Shown here one piece after another: positions 47,301 to 57,838 of a stretch of DNA of 64,000 nucleotides. The notes under the pieces were generated by a model that saw nothing but the letters and a program-made list of their open reading frames with translations, did no database searches and was not told the DNA's origin. A program made the position numbers and the translations under genes. Location: the NCBI RefSeq assembly GCF_017744115.1, contig NZ_JAGHQW010000011.1, forward strand, positions 53,856 through 117,855. The letters run 5' to 3'. Position 1 is the first letter of the stretch, and each line of letters starts with the position of its first letter. The stretch is from Salinisphaera sp. G21_0 (GTDB lineage Bacteria; Pseudomonadota; Gammaproteobacteria; Pseudomonadales; Endozoicomonadaceae).

Positions 47301-47470
47301 AAGGGTATGTCTCTTGCTGTCTTTCGCCACCCTGATTGATATTTTTCTGAACTCTGTTGCCAAAGGGTTGGTCAGATTTTCAGGCACACCAGTATGCCGT
47401 CAGTTCAATACCAGTGCAAAAATCTAAACCAGCCTGAAAGCATTGAATATTTTTTACCGACTCAGCTTAA

Positions 47471-47500
47471 TTGACAGCACAGAAATACAGCTAATATAGG
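47471..47500 (+). promoter_or_regulatory. Candidate secA promoter
   Basis: A perfect TTGACA at 47471-47476 with TATAGG 18 bp on, or TAATAT 15 bp on. It faces secA (start 47618) in the 317-bp gap between the divergent cysK and secA genes. No secM-like leader gene is seen in this gap. Confidence 0.5.
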
Positions 47501-47617
47501 TGAGACTTTGCCGTGATTGTCATAGAATGTTGGACTATTGTGCGCTTGTCTGCTCCGGCCCGGATTTGTTGGTAGGAGGACAGCTCCGGAAACAGAGTGT
47601 GAGACTGTTAACAACTT

Positions 47618-50353
47618 ATGTTTGCTTCGTTAATTAAGAAAGTTATTGGTAGCCGGAATGACCGCCAGCTGAAACGGATGGGCAAGATTGTCAAATCAAT
47701 CAATGCCCTGGAAGAAAGCCTGGCGGCTTTGAGCGACGATGAGCTGAAGGCTAAAACCGGAGAGTTTCGCGAGCGCTTCAACAAAGGCGAAACCCTTGAC
47801 GACCTTTTGCCTGAGGCGTTTGCGGTGGTTCGTGAGTCGGGCAAGCGGGTGATGGGCATGCGTCATTTTGATGTCCAGCTTATTGGTGGCATGACCCTCC
47901 ATGAAGGGCGCATTGCCGAGATGCGCACCGGTGAAGGTAAGACACTGGTGGCCACCCTGCCTGCTTATTTGAATGCGATTCCCGGTCAGGGCGTTCATGT
48001 GGTTACCGTAAATGATTACCTGGCCCGTCGTGATGCGAACTGGATGCGCCCGCTCTATGAGTTTCTGGGGATGAGCGTGGGCATTGTTGTTCCGCAGCAG
48101 GATCCGGAAGAGAAGCGTCAGGCGTACCAGGCGGATATCACTTACGGAACCAACAACGAGTTTGGTTTTGACTACCTTCGTGACAACATGGCCTTCCGGA
48201 AGGAAGATCGCTTCCAGCGTGATCTCTTCTTTTCTATTGTCGATGAGGTTGACTCGATTCTGATTGATGAGGCCAGAACACCGCTGATCATTTCCGGTCC
48301 GGCTGAAGACTCCTCTGAACTTTATAAAAAGATGAATCAGCTGGTTCCCAGGCTGCAAAGACAGGAGCCCATTCCTGAAGATCAGGATCCCAATACCGTT
48401 GAACTTACCGGTCATTACTCAGTAGATGAGAAGACCCGCCAGGTTGAGTTGAATGAACTGGGCCATCAGTTTATTGAAGAGTTGTTGCAACAGGAAGGTT
48501 TGTTGCCGGAAGGGGAAAGCCTTTACGCCTCCAACAACCTGAACCTGCTGCACCATGCGAACTCAGCCCTGAAGGCTCATGTGCTGTTTAACCGCAATGT
48601 GGAATATATTGTTCAGAATAATGAAGTTCTGCTGGTGGATGAGCATACCGGTCGTACCATGCCGGGCCGTCGTCTCTCGGAAGGTCTCCATCAGGCGATT
48701 GAAGCGAAAGAGGGGCTGCGTATTCAGGCGGAGAGCCAGACTCTGGCTTCCACAACGTTCCAGAATTATTTCCGGAATTATGACAAGCTGTCCGGCATGA
48801 CCGGTACTGCCGATACCGAAGCGTTCGAGTTCCGTCAGATTTATGGCCTGGACGTCATTGTTATTCCTACCCACAAGGAGATGGTTCGTCAGGATGGCAA
48901 TGATCTCGTCTATCTGACGATCGCGGAAAAATACGACGCCATTATTGAAGATATCAAGGAAACGGTGAAAGCCGAGCGTCCGGTTCTGGTGGGTACGGCG
49001 TCTATCGACTCTTCTGAACATCTGTCCAAAGCCCTTGATAAAGCCGGTATTGCTCACCAGGTACTGAATGCCAAATTCCATGAGAAAGAGGCGGATATCA
49101 TTGCCCAGGCTGGTCGACCCGGTGCGGTCACCATTGCCACCAATATGGCGGGTCGTGGTACCGATATCATGCTGGGCGGTAACTGGAAGTCAGAAGTTGC
49201 CGAGCTGGATAACCCGGCCCAGGAGCAAATTGATCAGATTAAAGCGGATTGGCAGAAACGCCACATGGCGGTGCTTGAAGCCGGTGGTCTGCATATTATC
49301 GGTACCGAGCGTCACGAGTCACGACGTATTGATAACCAGTTAAGAGGTCGTTCCGGTCGTCAGGGCGACCCGGGTTCCTCCCGTTTTTATCTGTCTCTGG
49401 AAGACAGCCTGATGCGGATTTTCGCTTCTGAGCGGGTCAAGAACTTTATGAAAGCCCTGGGCATGGAAAAAGGTGAAGCCATTGAACACCGCATGGTGAC
49501 CAATGCCATCGAAAAAGCCCAGCGTAAAGTGGAAGGTCGCAACTTTGATATTCGTAAGCAGCTGCTGGAATATGATGATGTTGCCAATGACCAGCGTAAG
49601 GTCATTTATCATCAACGGGATGAACTGCTCAGTGCAGAGGATGTTTCTTCCAGTATTGAAGCACTCCGTGAAGACGTGGTCAGTGGCCTGATCAGTCAGC
49701 ACATTCCACCCCAGAGCCTGGAAGAGCAGTGGGATGTGAAAGGACTGGAAGAAAAGCTGGCCAGCGAGCTCAATGAGCGTATGCCGGTTCAGCAGTGGCT
49801 GGATGAAGATGATCGTCTGGATGAAGAGGCGCTTCGCGAGCGTATTCTCCAGGGGGTAATCGATTCCTACCGCAAGAAGGAAGAATTGGCCGGTGCTGAA
49901 GTTCTGCGCAACTTTGAAAAGCATATTCTGCTGCGGATTCTGGATGACAAGTGGAAAGAGCATCTGGCCACCATGGACCACCTGAGACAGGGTATTCATC
50001 TCCGTGGTTATGCCCAGAAGAACCCCAAGCAGGAATACAAGCGTGAGGCGTTTGAGTTATTCCAGCAGATGCTTGAGGATATCAAGTACGACACAATTCG
50101 TATTATCTCCCATGTGCAGGTGCAGGAAGATGATCGAACCGCTGAGATGGAACGTCAGCGTCGTGAGGAAATGGCCCGGAGAATGCAGTTTGAGCATGCC
50201 AGGGCCCAGGGTGTAGAAGCAGAAGCAACCGAAGCACCCGAAGAGGAAGCGCACCAGCCATTTGTCCGGGAAGGGCGTAAAGTGGGGCGGAACGATCCGT
50301 GTCCATGTGGTTCCGGTAAGAAGTTCAAACAGTGCCACGGTAAAATTGCCTGA
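47618..50353 (+). CDS. secA: Protein translocase ATPase SecA
   Basis: 911 aa motor of the Sec pathway, cycling between cytosol and SecYEG. Seen: Walker A MRTGEGKT (near 102-109), [26 protein letters not shown], the DEAD-type [18 protein letters not shown] (near 209-226), the ATPase-2 motifs [13 protein letters not shown] and [13 protein letters not shown], the helical scaffold, and a C-terminal zinc finger [17 protein letters not shown] that binds SecB and phospholipid. Full length, closed by a strong terminator. Confidence 0.98.
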   Translation: MFASLIKKVIGSRNDRQLKRMGKIVKSINALEESLAALSDDELKAKTGEFRERFNKGETLDDLLPEAFAVVRESGKRVMGMRHFDVQLIGGMTLHEGRIAEMRTGEGKTLVATLPAYLNAIPGQGVHVVTVNDYLARRDANWMRPLYEFLGMSVGIVVPQQDPEEKRQAYQADITYGTNNEFGFDYLRDNMAFRKEDRFQRDLFFSIVDEVDSILIDEARTPLIISGPAEDSSELYKKMNQLVPRLQRQEPIPEDQDPNTVELTGHYSVDEKTRQVELNELGHQFIEELLQQEGLLPEGESLYASNNLNLLHHANSALKAHVLFNRNVEYIVQNNEVLLVDEHTGRTMPGRRLSEGLHQAIEAKEGLRIQAESQTLASTTFQNYFRNYDKLSGMTGTADTEAFEFRQIYGLDVIVIPTHKEMVRQDGNDLVYLTIAEKYDAIIEDIKETVKAERPVLVGTASIDSSEHLSKALDKAGIAHQVLNAKFHEKEADIIAQAGRPGAVTIATNMAGRGTDIMLGGNWKSEVAELDNPAQEQIDQIKADWQKRHMAVLEAGGLHIIGTERHESRRIDNQLRGRSGRQGDPGSSRFYLSLEDSLMRIFASERVKNFMKALGMEKGEAIEHRMVTNAIEKAQRKVEGRNFDIRKQLLEYDDVANDQRKVIYHQRDELLSAEDVSSSIEALREDVVSGLISQHIPPQSLEEQWDVKGLEEKLASELNERMPVQQWLDEDDRLDEEALRERILQGVIDSYRKKEELAGAEVLRNFEKHILLRILDDKWKEHLATMDHLRQGIHLRGYAQKNPKQEYKREAFELFQQMLEDIKYDTIRIISHVQVQEDDRTAEMERQRREEMARRMQFEHARAQGVEAEATEAPEEEAHQPFVREGRKVGRNDPCPCGSGKKFKQCHGKIA

Positions 50354-50375
50354 TCAGGGCAGGTAACTTAAACTG

Positions 50376-50406
50376 CGGGTCAGCCTTAACAGGCTGACCC
50401 GTTTTT
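50376..50406 (+). terminator. Intrinsic terminator after secA
   Basis: A perfect 10-bp stem CGGGTCAGCC / GGCTGACCCG with loop TTAACA, then five T and a further T-rich stretch. It is 23 bp after the secA stop. Confidence 0.92.
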
Positions 50407-50486
50407 GTTTGTGCATCAGCATCTGCTCAAGGCGTAACAACAAAATCAGTCAAGAATAAGCAACGATATCACCAATGGAGTCAATC

Positions 50487-51704
50487 ATGGCAACGGGTTC
50501 TGGGGAATGGGCAGCAGTGAAACCGGTCAGGGGCTTTCGCCTGGGAACGGCTATGGCGGGTATCAGAAAACCCGGCCGCCGGGATCTTGTGGTTATGAAC
50601 TGGGATAAGGGCAGCTCAGTGGCCGGGGTTTTTACCCTTAACCGCTTCTGTGCGGCCCCGGTTCATTTAAGCCGGGAGCGCTTAACCGATGATCCCCGTT
50701 ACTTTCTGATTAACACCGGCAATGCCAATGCAGGCACCGGTGAGCAGGGAATGGCAGCAGCCAGGCAGACGTCATCCGAGCTGGCGACGTTGTCCGGCGT
50801 TAATGAGTGTCAGGTCCTGCCGTTTTCAACCGGCGTGATTGGTGAGCAGCTTCCGGTCAATACGCTCTGTGCAGCGCTACCAGCGGCGCTGTCTGATTTG
50901 CAAGAAGATAACTGGTTGCATGCAGCGGAAGGCATCATGACCACCGATACGCGACCTAAAGGCAGCAGCCGTCAATTTCAGCATGAGGGAACCACCTATA
51001 CGGTCTCCGGAATCAGTAAGGGTGCCGGAATGATCAAGCCCAATATGGGCACCATGCTGGCTTATATCGCAACGGATGCGGCGGTTGAACAAACGTTTCT
51101 GCAAAACCTGCTGCTGGACATTACCAACCAATCCTTTAACCGGATCACCATTGATGGTGATACATCGACCAATGACAGCTTTATGGTGGTTGCCACAGGG
51201 GCGGCTGGTAATGATGCAATCACTTCCCGGGATTCCGGGTTGGCCGAAAAGTTAGCGGCGAGCCTTCGAGAGGTGGCTGTTGAGCTTGCCCAGGCGATTG
51301 TCAGGGATGGCGAGGGAGCCACCAAATTTGTCACCGTAAAAGTGGCAGAGGCGGCCTCCCATCAGGACGCCCTGGAAGTGGCTTATACCGTCGCCCATTC
51401 ACCACTGGTTAAAACGGCCCTGTTTGCCAGTGACCCAAACTGGGGGCGAATTCTGGCAGCGGTTGGCCGGGCCGATATTCCGAAGCTTGAGATTGATCGT
51501 GTATCCATCTGGCTGGGGGATACTGCCATTGTTGACTGTGGCCAGCCCGCAGAGGGTTATACCGAAGAAGCCGGCCAGAAAGTGATGGATCAGGAGGACA
51601 TCCTGATCAGGATTTCCCTGGGCGCAGGCCATTGCACCGAAGAGATCTGGACGAGCGATTTATCCCATGAGTATGTAAAGATCAACGCCGAGTATCGCAC
51701 CTGA
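50487..51704 (+). CDS. argJ: Bifunctional ornithine acetyltransferase / N-acetylglutamate synthase ArgJ
   Basis: 405 aa from ATG 50487, with GGAG 6 bp upstream. It recycles the acetyl group between ornithine and glutamate in arginine synthesis. Seen: RKPGRRDLVVM, FTLNRFCAAPV, LINTGNANAGTGEQG, LPFSTGVIGEQLPV, TDTRPKG and the autocleavage site NMGTMLAYIATDA. The Thr of GTML becomes the N-terminal nucleophile of the beta chain. C-terminal ASDPNWGRILAAVGRA is typical. The N-terminal half suggests the bifunctional type, but activity classes cannot be told by sequence alone. The secA-argJ order is common in gammaproteobacteria. Confidence 0.95.
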   Translation: MATGSGEWAAVKPVRGFRLGTAMAGIRKPGRRDLVVMNWDKGSSVAGVFTLNRFCAAPVHLSRERLTDDPRYFLINTGNANAGTGEQGMAAARQTSSELATLSGVNECQVLPFSTGVIGEQLPVNTLCAALPAALSDLQEDNWLHAAEGIMTTDTRPKGSSRQFQHEGTTYTVSGISKGAGMIKPNMGTMLAYIATDAAVEQTFLQNLLLDITNQSFNRITIDGDTSTNDSFMVVATGAAGNDAITSRDSGLAEKLAASLREVAVELAQAIVRDGEGATKFVTVKVAEAASHQDALEVAYTVAHSPLVKTALFASDPNWGRILAAVGRADIPKLEIDRVSIWLGDTAIVDCGQPAEGYTEEAGQKVMDQEDILIRISLGAGHCTEEIWTSDLSHEYVKINAEYRT

Positions 51705-51764
51705 ACCCATTGCCTCAATAATTATTGACAAGCTGGTAACGAAAAAGCGACTAACGAAAAAGCT

Positions 51765-52730
51765 ATGGTCGAAAAAAGCAAGGTTGACAATAGAAACGTG
51801 CTTCATGTGGCAGTTGCTGTGATTCTTGGGGACGATGGCCGGGTTTTGCTGGCCAAACGTCCTGAAGATAAACACATGGGCGGTTTATGGGAGTTTCCCG
51901 GCGGTAAAGTGGAGCCCGGGGAAGATATCAGGGTCGCCCTGAGCCGCGAACTTCGTGAAGAGCTGGATATTGGCGTTGCCACTTTTTCACCATTAATCAA
52001 AATTCGCCATGACTACCCTGATAAGTCCGTATTGCTGGATACCTGGGTGGTCAGTGGTATTCAGGGTGAGCCGAAAGGCAATGAGGGTCAGTTGATTCAG
52101 TGGGTTGAGAAGGATTGTCTTAATGACTATGAGTTTCCTGAAGCCAATAAGGTGATTCTCCGGGCGCTGCAACTCCCCGACCTTTATATGATTACCGGGC
52201 ATTTTGCGGAAAAAGAAGCGCTCTTCAACAGCGTTTTGGCAGCGCTGGATAACGGTATTCAACTGATTCAATTTCGGGCTAATTGGCTTGAGGGGGGTGA
52301 CTATCTGCGGCTGGCACGGGAACTGTCGAGTTTCGTTCAGGCCGCTGGTGGGACGCTGATCATCAAAGGGGATTTCTCCCTTTTGTCAGAGTCATGGTGC
52401 CATGGGCTGCATTTGACCTCCCGTCAGCTGGGTTTGCCGTTTAAACCTGAAAAGCGCCATAGCGGCCAGCTTTTGGCCGCCTCATGTCACGATAAGGCGC
52501 AGATCAAAGCGGCCGAGGCAATGGCGGTGGACTTTATTACCCTGTCACCGGTCAAGGCAACCACTTCCCATCCTGAGGCCAGCCCTCTGGGGTTGGAGCG
52601 GGCTAAGATGCTGACTGGCATGGCAAAAGTACCTGTGTTCTGGCTTGGGGGGATGAATCCAGAAGATACGGAGCTTGCCCGGCAGCTGGGTGCCAGGGGA
52701 ATTGCTGCCATTCAGGCTTTCCGGGACTGA
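51765..52730 (+). CDS. mutT: Nudix (MutT) hydrolase fused to a ThiE/TenI-like domain
   Basis: 321 aa. N-terminal Nudix domain (about 12-140) with an intact Nudix box GGKVEPGEDIRVALSRELREELDI and the WEFPGGK lead-in, so hydrolysis of oxidised nucleotides such as 8-oxo-dGTP is likely. The C-terminal TIM-barrel (about 145-321) resembles thiamine-phosphate synthase/TenI: QLIQFRAN, GLHLTS, AASCHD, DFITLSPVKATTSHP, LGGMN. This fusion next to argJ is known from pseudomonads and relatives; the role of the second domain is unsettled. Starts at ATG 51765. Confidence 0.92.
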   Translation: MVEKSKVDNRNVLHVAVAVILGDDGRVLLAKRPEDKHMGGLWEFPGGKVEPGEDIRVALSRELREELDIGVATFSPLIKIRHDYPDKSVLLDTWVVSGIQGEPKGNEGQLIQWVEKDCLNDYEFPEANKVILRALQLPDLYMITGHFAEKEALFNSVLAALDNGIQLIQFRANWLEGGDYLRLARELSSFVQAAGGTLIIKGDFSLLSESWCHGLHLTSRQLGLPFKPEKRHSGQLLAASCHDKAQIKAAEAMAVDFITLSPVKATTSHPEASPLGLERAKMLTGMAKVPVFWLGGMNPEDTELARQLGARGIAAIQAFRD

Positions 52731-52933
52731 TTTTCTCTGGCTTCGGAACGCCTGCTCAGAGCTATAGGGTCTATCAATTATTGGCCAGTTTCGCTTTAAT
52801 TATTATTTTTAAATAAATAGAAGTTATTTAATTCCTAAAAAGTATAATTGACTATTGAACCAACTCATAATTTTCCTCTCTAAAACACCAGTATCACTTA
52901 AAAAATCACAAACAACCAATAGAGGAAGTTATT
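52731..52933. other. Intergenic region before the coiled-coil gene
   Basis: About 200 bp, strongly AT-rich from 52790 on, in contrast to the core genes to the left. No terminator after the MutT fusion was found. The AT-rich stretch probably holds the promoter of the coiled-coil gene. Confidence 0.4.
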
Positions 52934-54406
52934 ATGCCTAGTTCAATCGGTGCACCTGCACCTCAAGTAATCGTTGTGGAACCCCACAAAAGAGATTGGA
53001 CCATTGTGAGATGGTGCCACAAAGTTGCCGATAGTGTTTCCAGAAAATTTGACGAAGGAAGCACATTCGGTAAATGGCTTGGACGTGCAGTTGCAGCAGT
53101 CTTTGTGCCTTTTGGAATCTTGCCTTCCCTGGTTGGTGATGCCATCCACGGTATTAGAGGTAAAGACCTTTCTGACAGGCGTGTTGAAACCACACAGGCA
53201 GTTGAAAAGAAAATTCCGACCATGGAGGAATTTGCAGCCCTGAAAGCGGAAAAAGAAGCCCTGAAAGCGGAAAAAGAAGCCCTGAAAACGGATAAAGAAG
53301 CACTGCTTAAGAGAGTTTCTGCTGCAGAAGCGGATGCCAAGCAAGCAAAGCTTGAAAATGAGGACCTTAATATTCGTGCTGAAAGTCAAGCTGATGCTCT
53401 GCTTCGTAATGCTGAAGAAGAAAAGAAAAAGCTCTTGGAGAACGCACAGAATAAATTCCTTACAGAGCGCAAATCCAAAGTTCGTTGTATCCGCAAGCAG
53501 CATGAGGAACTTGAGGAACTTAAAGCCAAGGGCATGGAATTAAAACGGCAGGCAGATAAATTGGACGCTCAGGAAAAGAGACTTGCAGCACTGAATGTGG
53601 ATGTGGAAAACTTCAAGGCTGTTGCTATTCATCATAAGAATAAAGCTGAAACTTTCAAGAAAATCGCAGTTGATAATTTTACAGCAGCTTTCACCGCATC
53701 AACAAACTCTTTTAATGTGAAAGAAGAGTTGAAAAAGGAACAGGAAGCAACCCTTTCTTTGACAGAAGAGTTGAAAAAGGCACAGGAAGCAAACGATTCT
53801 TTGACAGAAGAGTTGAAAAAGGAAGATGAAGCAACCCGTTTTATGGCAGAAAGGATGTTAAAGGAACAGGAAAAAACCTGGCAAGAGAAATTTCTGAATA
53901 AGCTTTTTGAAGGTTTCAGTGTTAAGATAGACTTGGAAGATTTGGAGCCTAATGAAAATTTGGTACGTAGAGAAGATTTGAATTATATAAATAAAACTGT
54001 AAAGCTTGAAAAGAACGAGGATGGTAAGGAACCAATCTTTAAGCTTTCAGTTCAAGTGCCAGGGGCTGTTAAGAGAGTTGTTAGTCTCAATTTAAGTCAG
54101 TTGAACATTTTGTTGGAACGCCTTGAACAATTTGATGCTGAAAGGAAGGATTTAGGAATAGGTCTTAGAAGGGTCTTTGAAGATCTGAAGTCTGAAGAAT
54201 TTAACAGCTTTTTTGATGATAATGATGGGGAATTGTTGTTTGATTGTTTCGTGCCGCCGTCTTATCATCCAGGACAATCTCCTGAGAGTTTCTTTTCTTC
54301 GGTGGATTACAATGGCCCTGTAAAACAAACTGAAGCAGAGGTTTCAGATGATAAGCAAGGTTCGGAATCTGTGAAGACTAATACTAATGGTGAAGAAGTG
54401 GAATAA
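52934..54406 (+). CDS. Large coiled-coil protein with hydrophobic N-terminal segment (unrecognised)
   Basis: 490 aa, unrecognised. Seen: an N-terminal region with a hydrophobic stretch (AVAAVFVPFGILPSLVGDAI, about 52-71); three tandem heptads ALKAEKE/ALKTDKE (about 100-121); a long Lys/Glu coiled coil to ~320, including a second repeat set ELKKEQEAT / ELKKAQEAN / ELKKEDEAT; then a globular acidic C-terminus (~330-490). AGAGGAAG precedes the ATG well. The gene is more AT-rich than its neighbours and sits between the conserved argJ-mutT and yacG-bamD blocks, which suggests acquisition. Coiled coil plus membrane-like segment is common among secreted effectors and also among structural proteins; no function is claimed. 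Confidence 0.6.
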   Translation: MPSSIGAPAPQVIVVEPHKRDWTIVRWCHKVADSVSRKFDEGSTFGKWLGRAVAAVFVPFGILPSLVGDAIHGIRGKDLSDRRVETTQAVEKKIPTMEEFAALKAEKEALKAEKEALKTDKEALLKRVSAAEADAKQAKLENEDLNIRAESQADALLRNAEEEKKKLLENAQNKFLTERKSKVRCIRKQHEELEELKAKGMELKRQADKLDAQEKRLAALNVDVENFKAVAIHHKNKAETFKKIAVDNFTAAFTASTNSFNVKEELKKEQEATLSLTEELKKAQEANDSLTEELKKEDEATRFMAERMLKEQEKTWQEKFLNKLFEGFSVKIDLEDLEPNENLVRREDLNYINKTVKLEKNEDGKEPIFKLSVQVPGAVKRVVSLNLSQLNILLERLEQFDAERKDLGIGLRRVFEDLKSEEFNSFFDDNDGELLFDCFVPPSYHPGQSPESFFSSVDYNGPVKQTEAEVSDDKQGSESVKTNTNGEEVE

Positions 54407-54475
54407 ATCTTCGGGACTCACCTGATCTCAAGCCATCGTTTGCCCGTGGCAGCAAGGCTTGAAAAGTAGTGCCAT

Positions 54476-54502
54476 AAACCGGGGGTATCCCCGGTTTTTT
54501 TT
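54476..54502. terminator. Intrinsic terminator between convergent genes
   Basis: AAACCGGGG / CCCCGGTTT with loop GTAT, then further T on the plus strand. It serves the coiled-coil gene. On the minus strand the T-tract is short, so the effect on yacG readout is uncertain. Confidence 0.85.
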
Positions 54503-54552
54503 GATTGGCTTTCATGTCGTCTTGAGCGTCAACAGCCCCTGAACATAGTTGC

Positions 54553-54753
54553 TTAATGTCGGGTGGGTATGTCATCAAGCTCTTGGGACATAAGGTCATC
54601 AAAGGCCGGATCACCCGGAATGGTATGTTCTTCTTTTGCCCAGGCACCAAAGTCAATCAGCTTACAGCGTTCTGAGCAAAAGGGACGGAACTTGCTATCG
54701 GGAACCCACTTCACGGCTTTTCCGCACTGTGGGCATTTAACGGTTTTGGTCAT
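54553..54753 (-). CDS. yacG: DNA gyrase inhibitor YacG
   Basis: 66 aa zinc-finger protein that binds GyrB and blocks DNA binding by gyrase. Seen: [10 protein letters not shown] and [18 protein letters not shown], giving the four zinc Cys and the family's C-terminal helix. I take ATG 54753 (MTKTVKCP); the frame stays open to 54810, but those residues are not family-like. A family member is often next to coaE and pilD; here it stands alone beside bamD. Confidence 0.93.
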   Translation of the reverse strand: MTKTVKCPQCGKAVKWVPDSKFRPFCSERCKLIDFGAWAKEEHTIPGDPAFDDLMSQELDDIPTRH

Positions 54754-54830
54754 GATGCTAGCCAGATAGACTTGGAAAAGGTATAAGTAGCCAGAAATAT
54801 TCGATTCCATATGGCCAGCTACTTATCACC

Positions 54831-55763
54831 TCAATTCACCACAGGTGGCTGTGGTGGAGGTGCGTCCTGAATTTTGGGTTTGGAGCTGCCAATCAAGCCG
54901 AAGGTCAGCGTGCTCCAGATGGATGGATCCACATCTTCAAACACCTTGTAACCTACAAAATTGCCATTCTTGTCCAGTGCCGGGTGGTTCGGGTAGTTCA
55001 ACCTCAACACCTCCAGGGCCTCACCGGCGGGTTCTGGCAGTTCCAGATGTTGATAGCCTTCGACCATAATGGCCAGGGCTTCGGGAACGGCGGGTGTCTG
55101 TTGCATATTTTCAACAACATAGCGCCCACGGTTGACCGCAGCGACATAGGCCTTACGTTTCAGATAATAGTTAGCGGCATGAATTTCATACTCGGCCAGC
55201 CGGTTACGGAGGGCAACCATGCGCTGGCGGGCATCCGGCACGTATTTACTCTCGGGGTAACGGCTCAGCAATTCAGAAAACTCGTTAAAAGATACCCGGG
55301 CCTGGCCAGGGTCGCGGCGAGTCAGATCCATTGGCAGGTATCGCTCCAGCAGGCCCATGGATGCAGTGTTAGACGCCAGCCCTTTGATGTAATAGGCATA
55401 GTCTGCATCCGGGTGTTGCGGGTGCAGGCGGATAAAGCGGTCAGCGGCAGCCCTGGAGGCTTCCGGCTCGGCATTTTTGAAATAGGCGTAAATGATATCC
55501 AGTTGTGCCTGTTCGGCAAATGCACCAAAAGGATAGCGGGACTCCAGGGTTCTCAGAGATTTAATGGCTTCGGAATAGCGACCATCCTCAAGCGCCTTGC
55601 TGGACAGTTGGTAAAGCTCGGGCTCAGACAGGGCTTCCGGAAGTTGCTCTTTATTTTCGGTGGATGCACAGCCCGCCAGAAGGATAGCGGCAAACACCAT
55701 CAAAATGGATCTGGTGACAAACGGGGGCAGTACCCGGGGAAATTTTGCAGTCAAGATGGTCAT
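54831..55763 (-). CDS. bamD: Outer-membrane assembly lipoprotein BamD
   Basis: 310 aa. Essential lipoprotein of the BAM complex, five TPR-like units facing the periplasm. Seen: a signal peptide with lipobox LLAGCAS (Cys near residue 32), then [70 protein letters not shown], and [26 protein letters not shown], the typical TPR series. The C-terminus has a Pro-rich tail. It is transcribed away from rluD, the arrangement seen in E. coli and Pseudomonas. Confidence 0.96.
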   Translation of the reverse strand: MTILTAKFPRVLPPFVTRSILMVFAAILLAGCASTENKEQLPEALSEPELYQLSSKALEDGRYSEAIKSLRTLESRYPFGAFAEQAQLDIIYAYFKNAEPEASRAAADRFIRLHPQHPDADYAYYIKGLASNTASMGLLERYLPMDLTRRDPGQARVSFNEFSELLSRYPESKYVPDARQRMVALRNRLAEYEIHAANYYLKRKAYVAAVNRGRYVVENMQQTPAVPEALAIMVEGYQHLELPEPAGEALEVLRLNYPNHPALDKNGNFVGYKVFEDVDPSIWSTLTFGLIGSSKPKIQDAPPPQPPVVN

Positions 55764-56012
55764 GGTGTTGATTGGTTTCCGTACTTATCCCGTGCTCTTT
55801 ACACATCATTTTCTGTTGCTTTCGACAACCACTCAGGCTTCAGAGTCTTCTTGTGATAAACTCTTCACACCGATAAATAGACTTACTAAACCTGCATTTA
55901 AACATAGTCTGCCGGAAAACGAAAAGACAAGATTTTACGGCGTTCCAGTTATAGCCATGTGCGGTTTGAGTTGTCGGTACTGAAAGTAGATTTATGAACT
56001 GAGTGTTGCTGA

Positions 56013-56996
56013 ATGGGCGAAGTTATTAAACATCTTATCAAAGAGAGCATCAAAGAGAGTGTCACGGTGCCTGATGATCAGGGTGGTCGTCGATTTGATC
56101 AGATAGCGGCGGCCTGTTTTCCGGAGTTTTCCAGGGCCCGGCTTCAGGAGTGGATTCGTGAGGGCTTTCTGATGGTGGATGGCGATGCCCGAAAACCAAA
56201 AGAGAAGCTCTATGGCGGGGAACAGTTATCTCTGTCCGTTGAGGTTCAGCCTGAAGGGCAATGGGCGGCGGAAAATATCCCGTTGGACGTTGTTTATCAG
56301 GATAACCATATCATTGTGATCAATAAGCCAGCAGGTCTGGTGGTGCATCCCGCTGCGGGAAACTATACCGGGACGTTGCTCAATGCCCTGTTGTATCACT
56401 ATCCGGATAATGCAGCGTTGCCCCGGGCTGGCATTGTGCACCGGCTGGATAAGGACACCACCGGCCTGATGGTGGTTGCCCGTTCCCTGGCAGCGCACAC
56501 CGACCTTGTTGCGCAGCTGCAGGATCGTACGGTTCATCGTGAATATGAGGCGGTTGTGCGCGGGGTAATGACGGGAGGGGGTGTGGTTGATGCGCCGATC
56601 GGCCGACACCCGAAAAACCGCTTGAAGATGGCCGTTGTGCGGGGTGGCAAACCGTCTGTTACCCATTACCGGGTAGTGAAACGTTATAAAGCGCACACCC
56701 ATATCCGACTTAACCTGCAAACGGGCAGAACTCATCAGATCCGTGTGCATATGAGTCACCAGCACTTCCCCCTGGTGGGTGATGACCTTTACGGTGGGGG
56801 GCTTAAGTTGCCCAGGTCATGTCCGGCTGCGTTGGAAGCCGTTCTGAGAGCATTCAGGCGACAGGCCCTTCATGCCCGTCAGCTTGGCCTGATACATCCG
56901 GCCACCGGAGAGTATATGGAATGGGAGGTGCCGCTGACCGCTGATTTCCAGATGTTATTGGACAGCCTGGCTGCCAGTGAGCCGCTCTCAGATTGA
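56013..56996 (+). CDS. rluD: 23S rRNA pseudouridine synthase RluD
   Basis: 327 aa. It makes pseudouridines 1911, 1915 and 1917 in helix 69 of 23S rRNA. Seen: an N-terminal S4-like domain (GRRFDQIAAACFPEFSRARLQEWIREG), the VVIN-type KPAGLVVHPAAGN, the catalytic Asp in GIVHRLDKDTTGLMVVA (near residue 150), and LQTGRTHQIRVHM. Order bamD (divergent), rluD, pgeF, clpB is conserved in gammaproteobacteria. pgeF starts 17 bp after the stop. Confidence 0.96.
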   Translation: MGEVIKHLIKESIKESVTVPDDQGGRRFDQIAAACFPEFSRARLQEWIREGFLMVDGDARKPKEKLYGGEQLSLSVEVQPEGQWAAENIPLDVVYQDNHIIVINKPAGLVVHPAAGNYTGTLLNALLYHYPDNAALPRAGIVHRLDKDTTGLMVVARSLAAHTDLVAQLQDRTVHREYEAVVRGVMTGGGVVDAPIGRHPKNRLKMAVVRGGKPSVTHYRVVKRYKAHTHIRLNLQTGRTHQIRVHMSHQHFPLVGDDLYGGGLKLPRSCPAALEAVLRAFRRQALHARQLGLIHPATGEYMEWEVPLTADFQMLLDSLAASEPLSD

Positions 56997-57013
56997 TACA
57001 GAGGAGAATGTGA

Positions 57014-57766
57014 GTGAGCAGTGAGCGTTTCCTGTGGGCCGACTGGCCTGCTCCGGAGGGTGTTAAAGCGTTAGTGACTACCCGAAAGGGTGGGCTGAGT
57101 GACGCTGGTTTTTCCAGCTTCAACCTCGGGCTCTACTCCGGTGATGACCAGGACACGGTTCGGGCAAACCGGCAGCTACTTGAGCGGGATCTTGGTCTGA
57201 CAACAGCCCCGCTGTGGTTAACACAGGTACATGGTGTTGCAGTTGCCGATGCCAATGCTGATCAACAGGAAACGGAAGCAGACGCTTCGGTTTCCCGCCA
57301 GCCGGGAGCAGTCTGTGCTGTGTTAACGGCAGACTGTTTACCGGTTCTGTTCTGTAACCTGGAAGGAACGGTGGTCGCGGCAGCTCATGCTGGCTGGAAA
57401 GGGTTAGTGGCCGGGGTTCTTGAAGCGACGGTTCATTCCATGGGAGTGGCTCCGGAAACCGTTATGGCCTGGCTGGGACCTGCCATCGGTCAGCATAATT
57501 TTGAGGTTGGGCCGGAAGTCAGAGAGCAGTTCCTGGCGGAAGATGCTGGCTGCTCTGAAGCCTTTATTCCCGGCCGTGGTGATCGCTGGTTTGCCGATCT
57601 TTATTTGCTGGCGCGCAGGCGGCTGAACAGGCTCGGCATTAACCGGGTGTACGGTGGTGAGTTCTGTAGTTATGACCAGTCTGATCTTTTCTATTCTTAC
57701 CGTCGCGATGGAAAAGGGTCGGGAAGGATGGCCTCCCTGATCTGGAGAGTGCCATCTCTAGCCTGA
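57014..57766 (+). CDS. pgeF: Purine nucleoside / peptidoglycan-editing factor PgeF (YfiH, DUF152)
   Basis: 250 aa multicopper-fold protein. Family members have been linked to removing mis-incorporated serine-containing precursors from peptidoglycan synthesis and to purine nucleoside phosphorolysis. Seen: ALVTTRKGGLSDAGFSSFNLG, LTQVHGV, LTADCLPVLF, AAHAGWKGL, GPAIGQHNFEVG, and FCSYDQSDLFYSYRRDG; the Cys/His ligands are kept. GTG start at 57014 with GAGGAG 7 bp before. Operon with rluD. Confidence 0.94.
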   Translation: MSSERFLWADWPAPEGVKALVTTRKGGLSDAGFSSFNLGLYSGDDQDTVRANRQLLERDLGLTTAPLWLTQVHGVAVADANADQQETEADASVSRQPGAVCAVLTADCLPVLFCNLEGTVVAAAHAGWKGLVAGVLEATVHSMGVAPETVMAWLGPAIGQHNFEVGPEVREQFLAEDAGCSEAFIPGRGDRWFADLYLLARRRLNRLGINRVYGGEFCSYDQSDLFYSYRRDGKGSGRMASLIWRVPSLA

Positions 57767-57838
57767 TACAGACCTCCCCGGAGCTTTGGGCCTTCCCGCC
57801 TGAATGCTTCCTGCTTCTGTTTCGGGGAGGGGGAAGAT

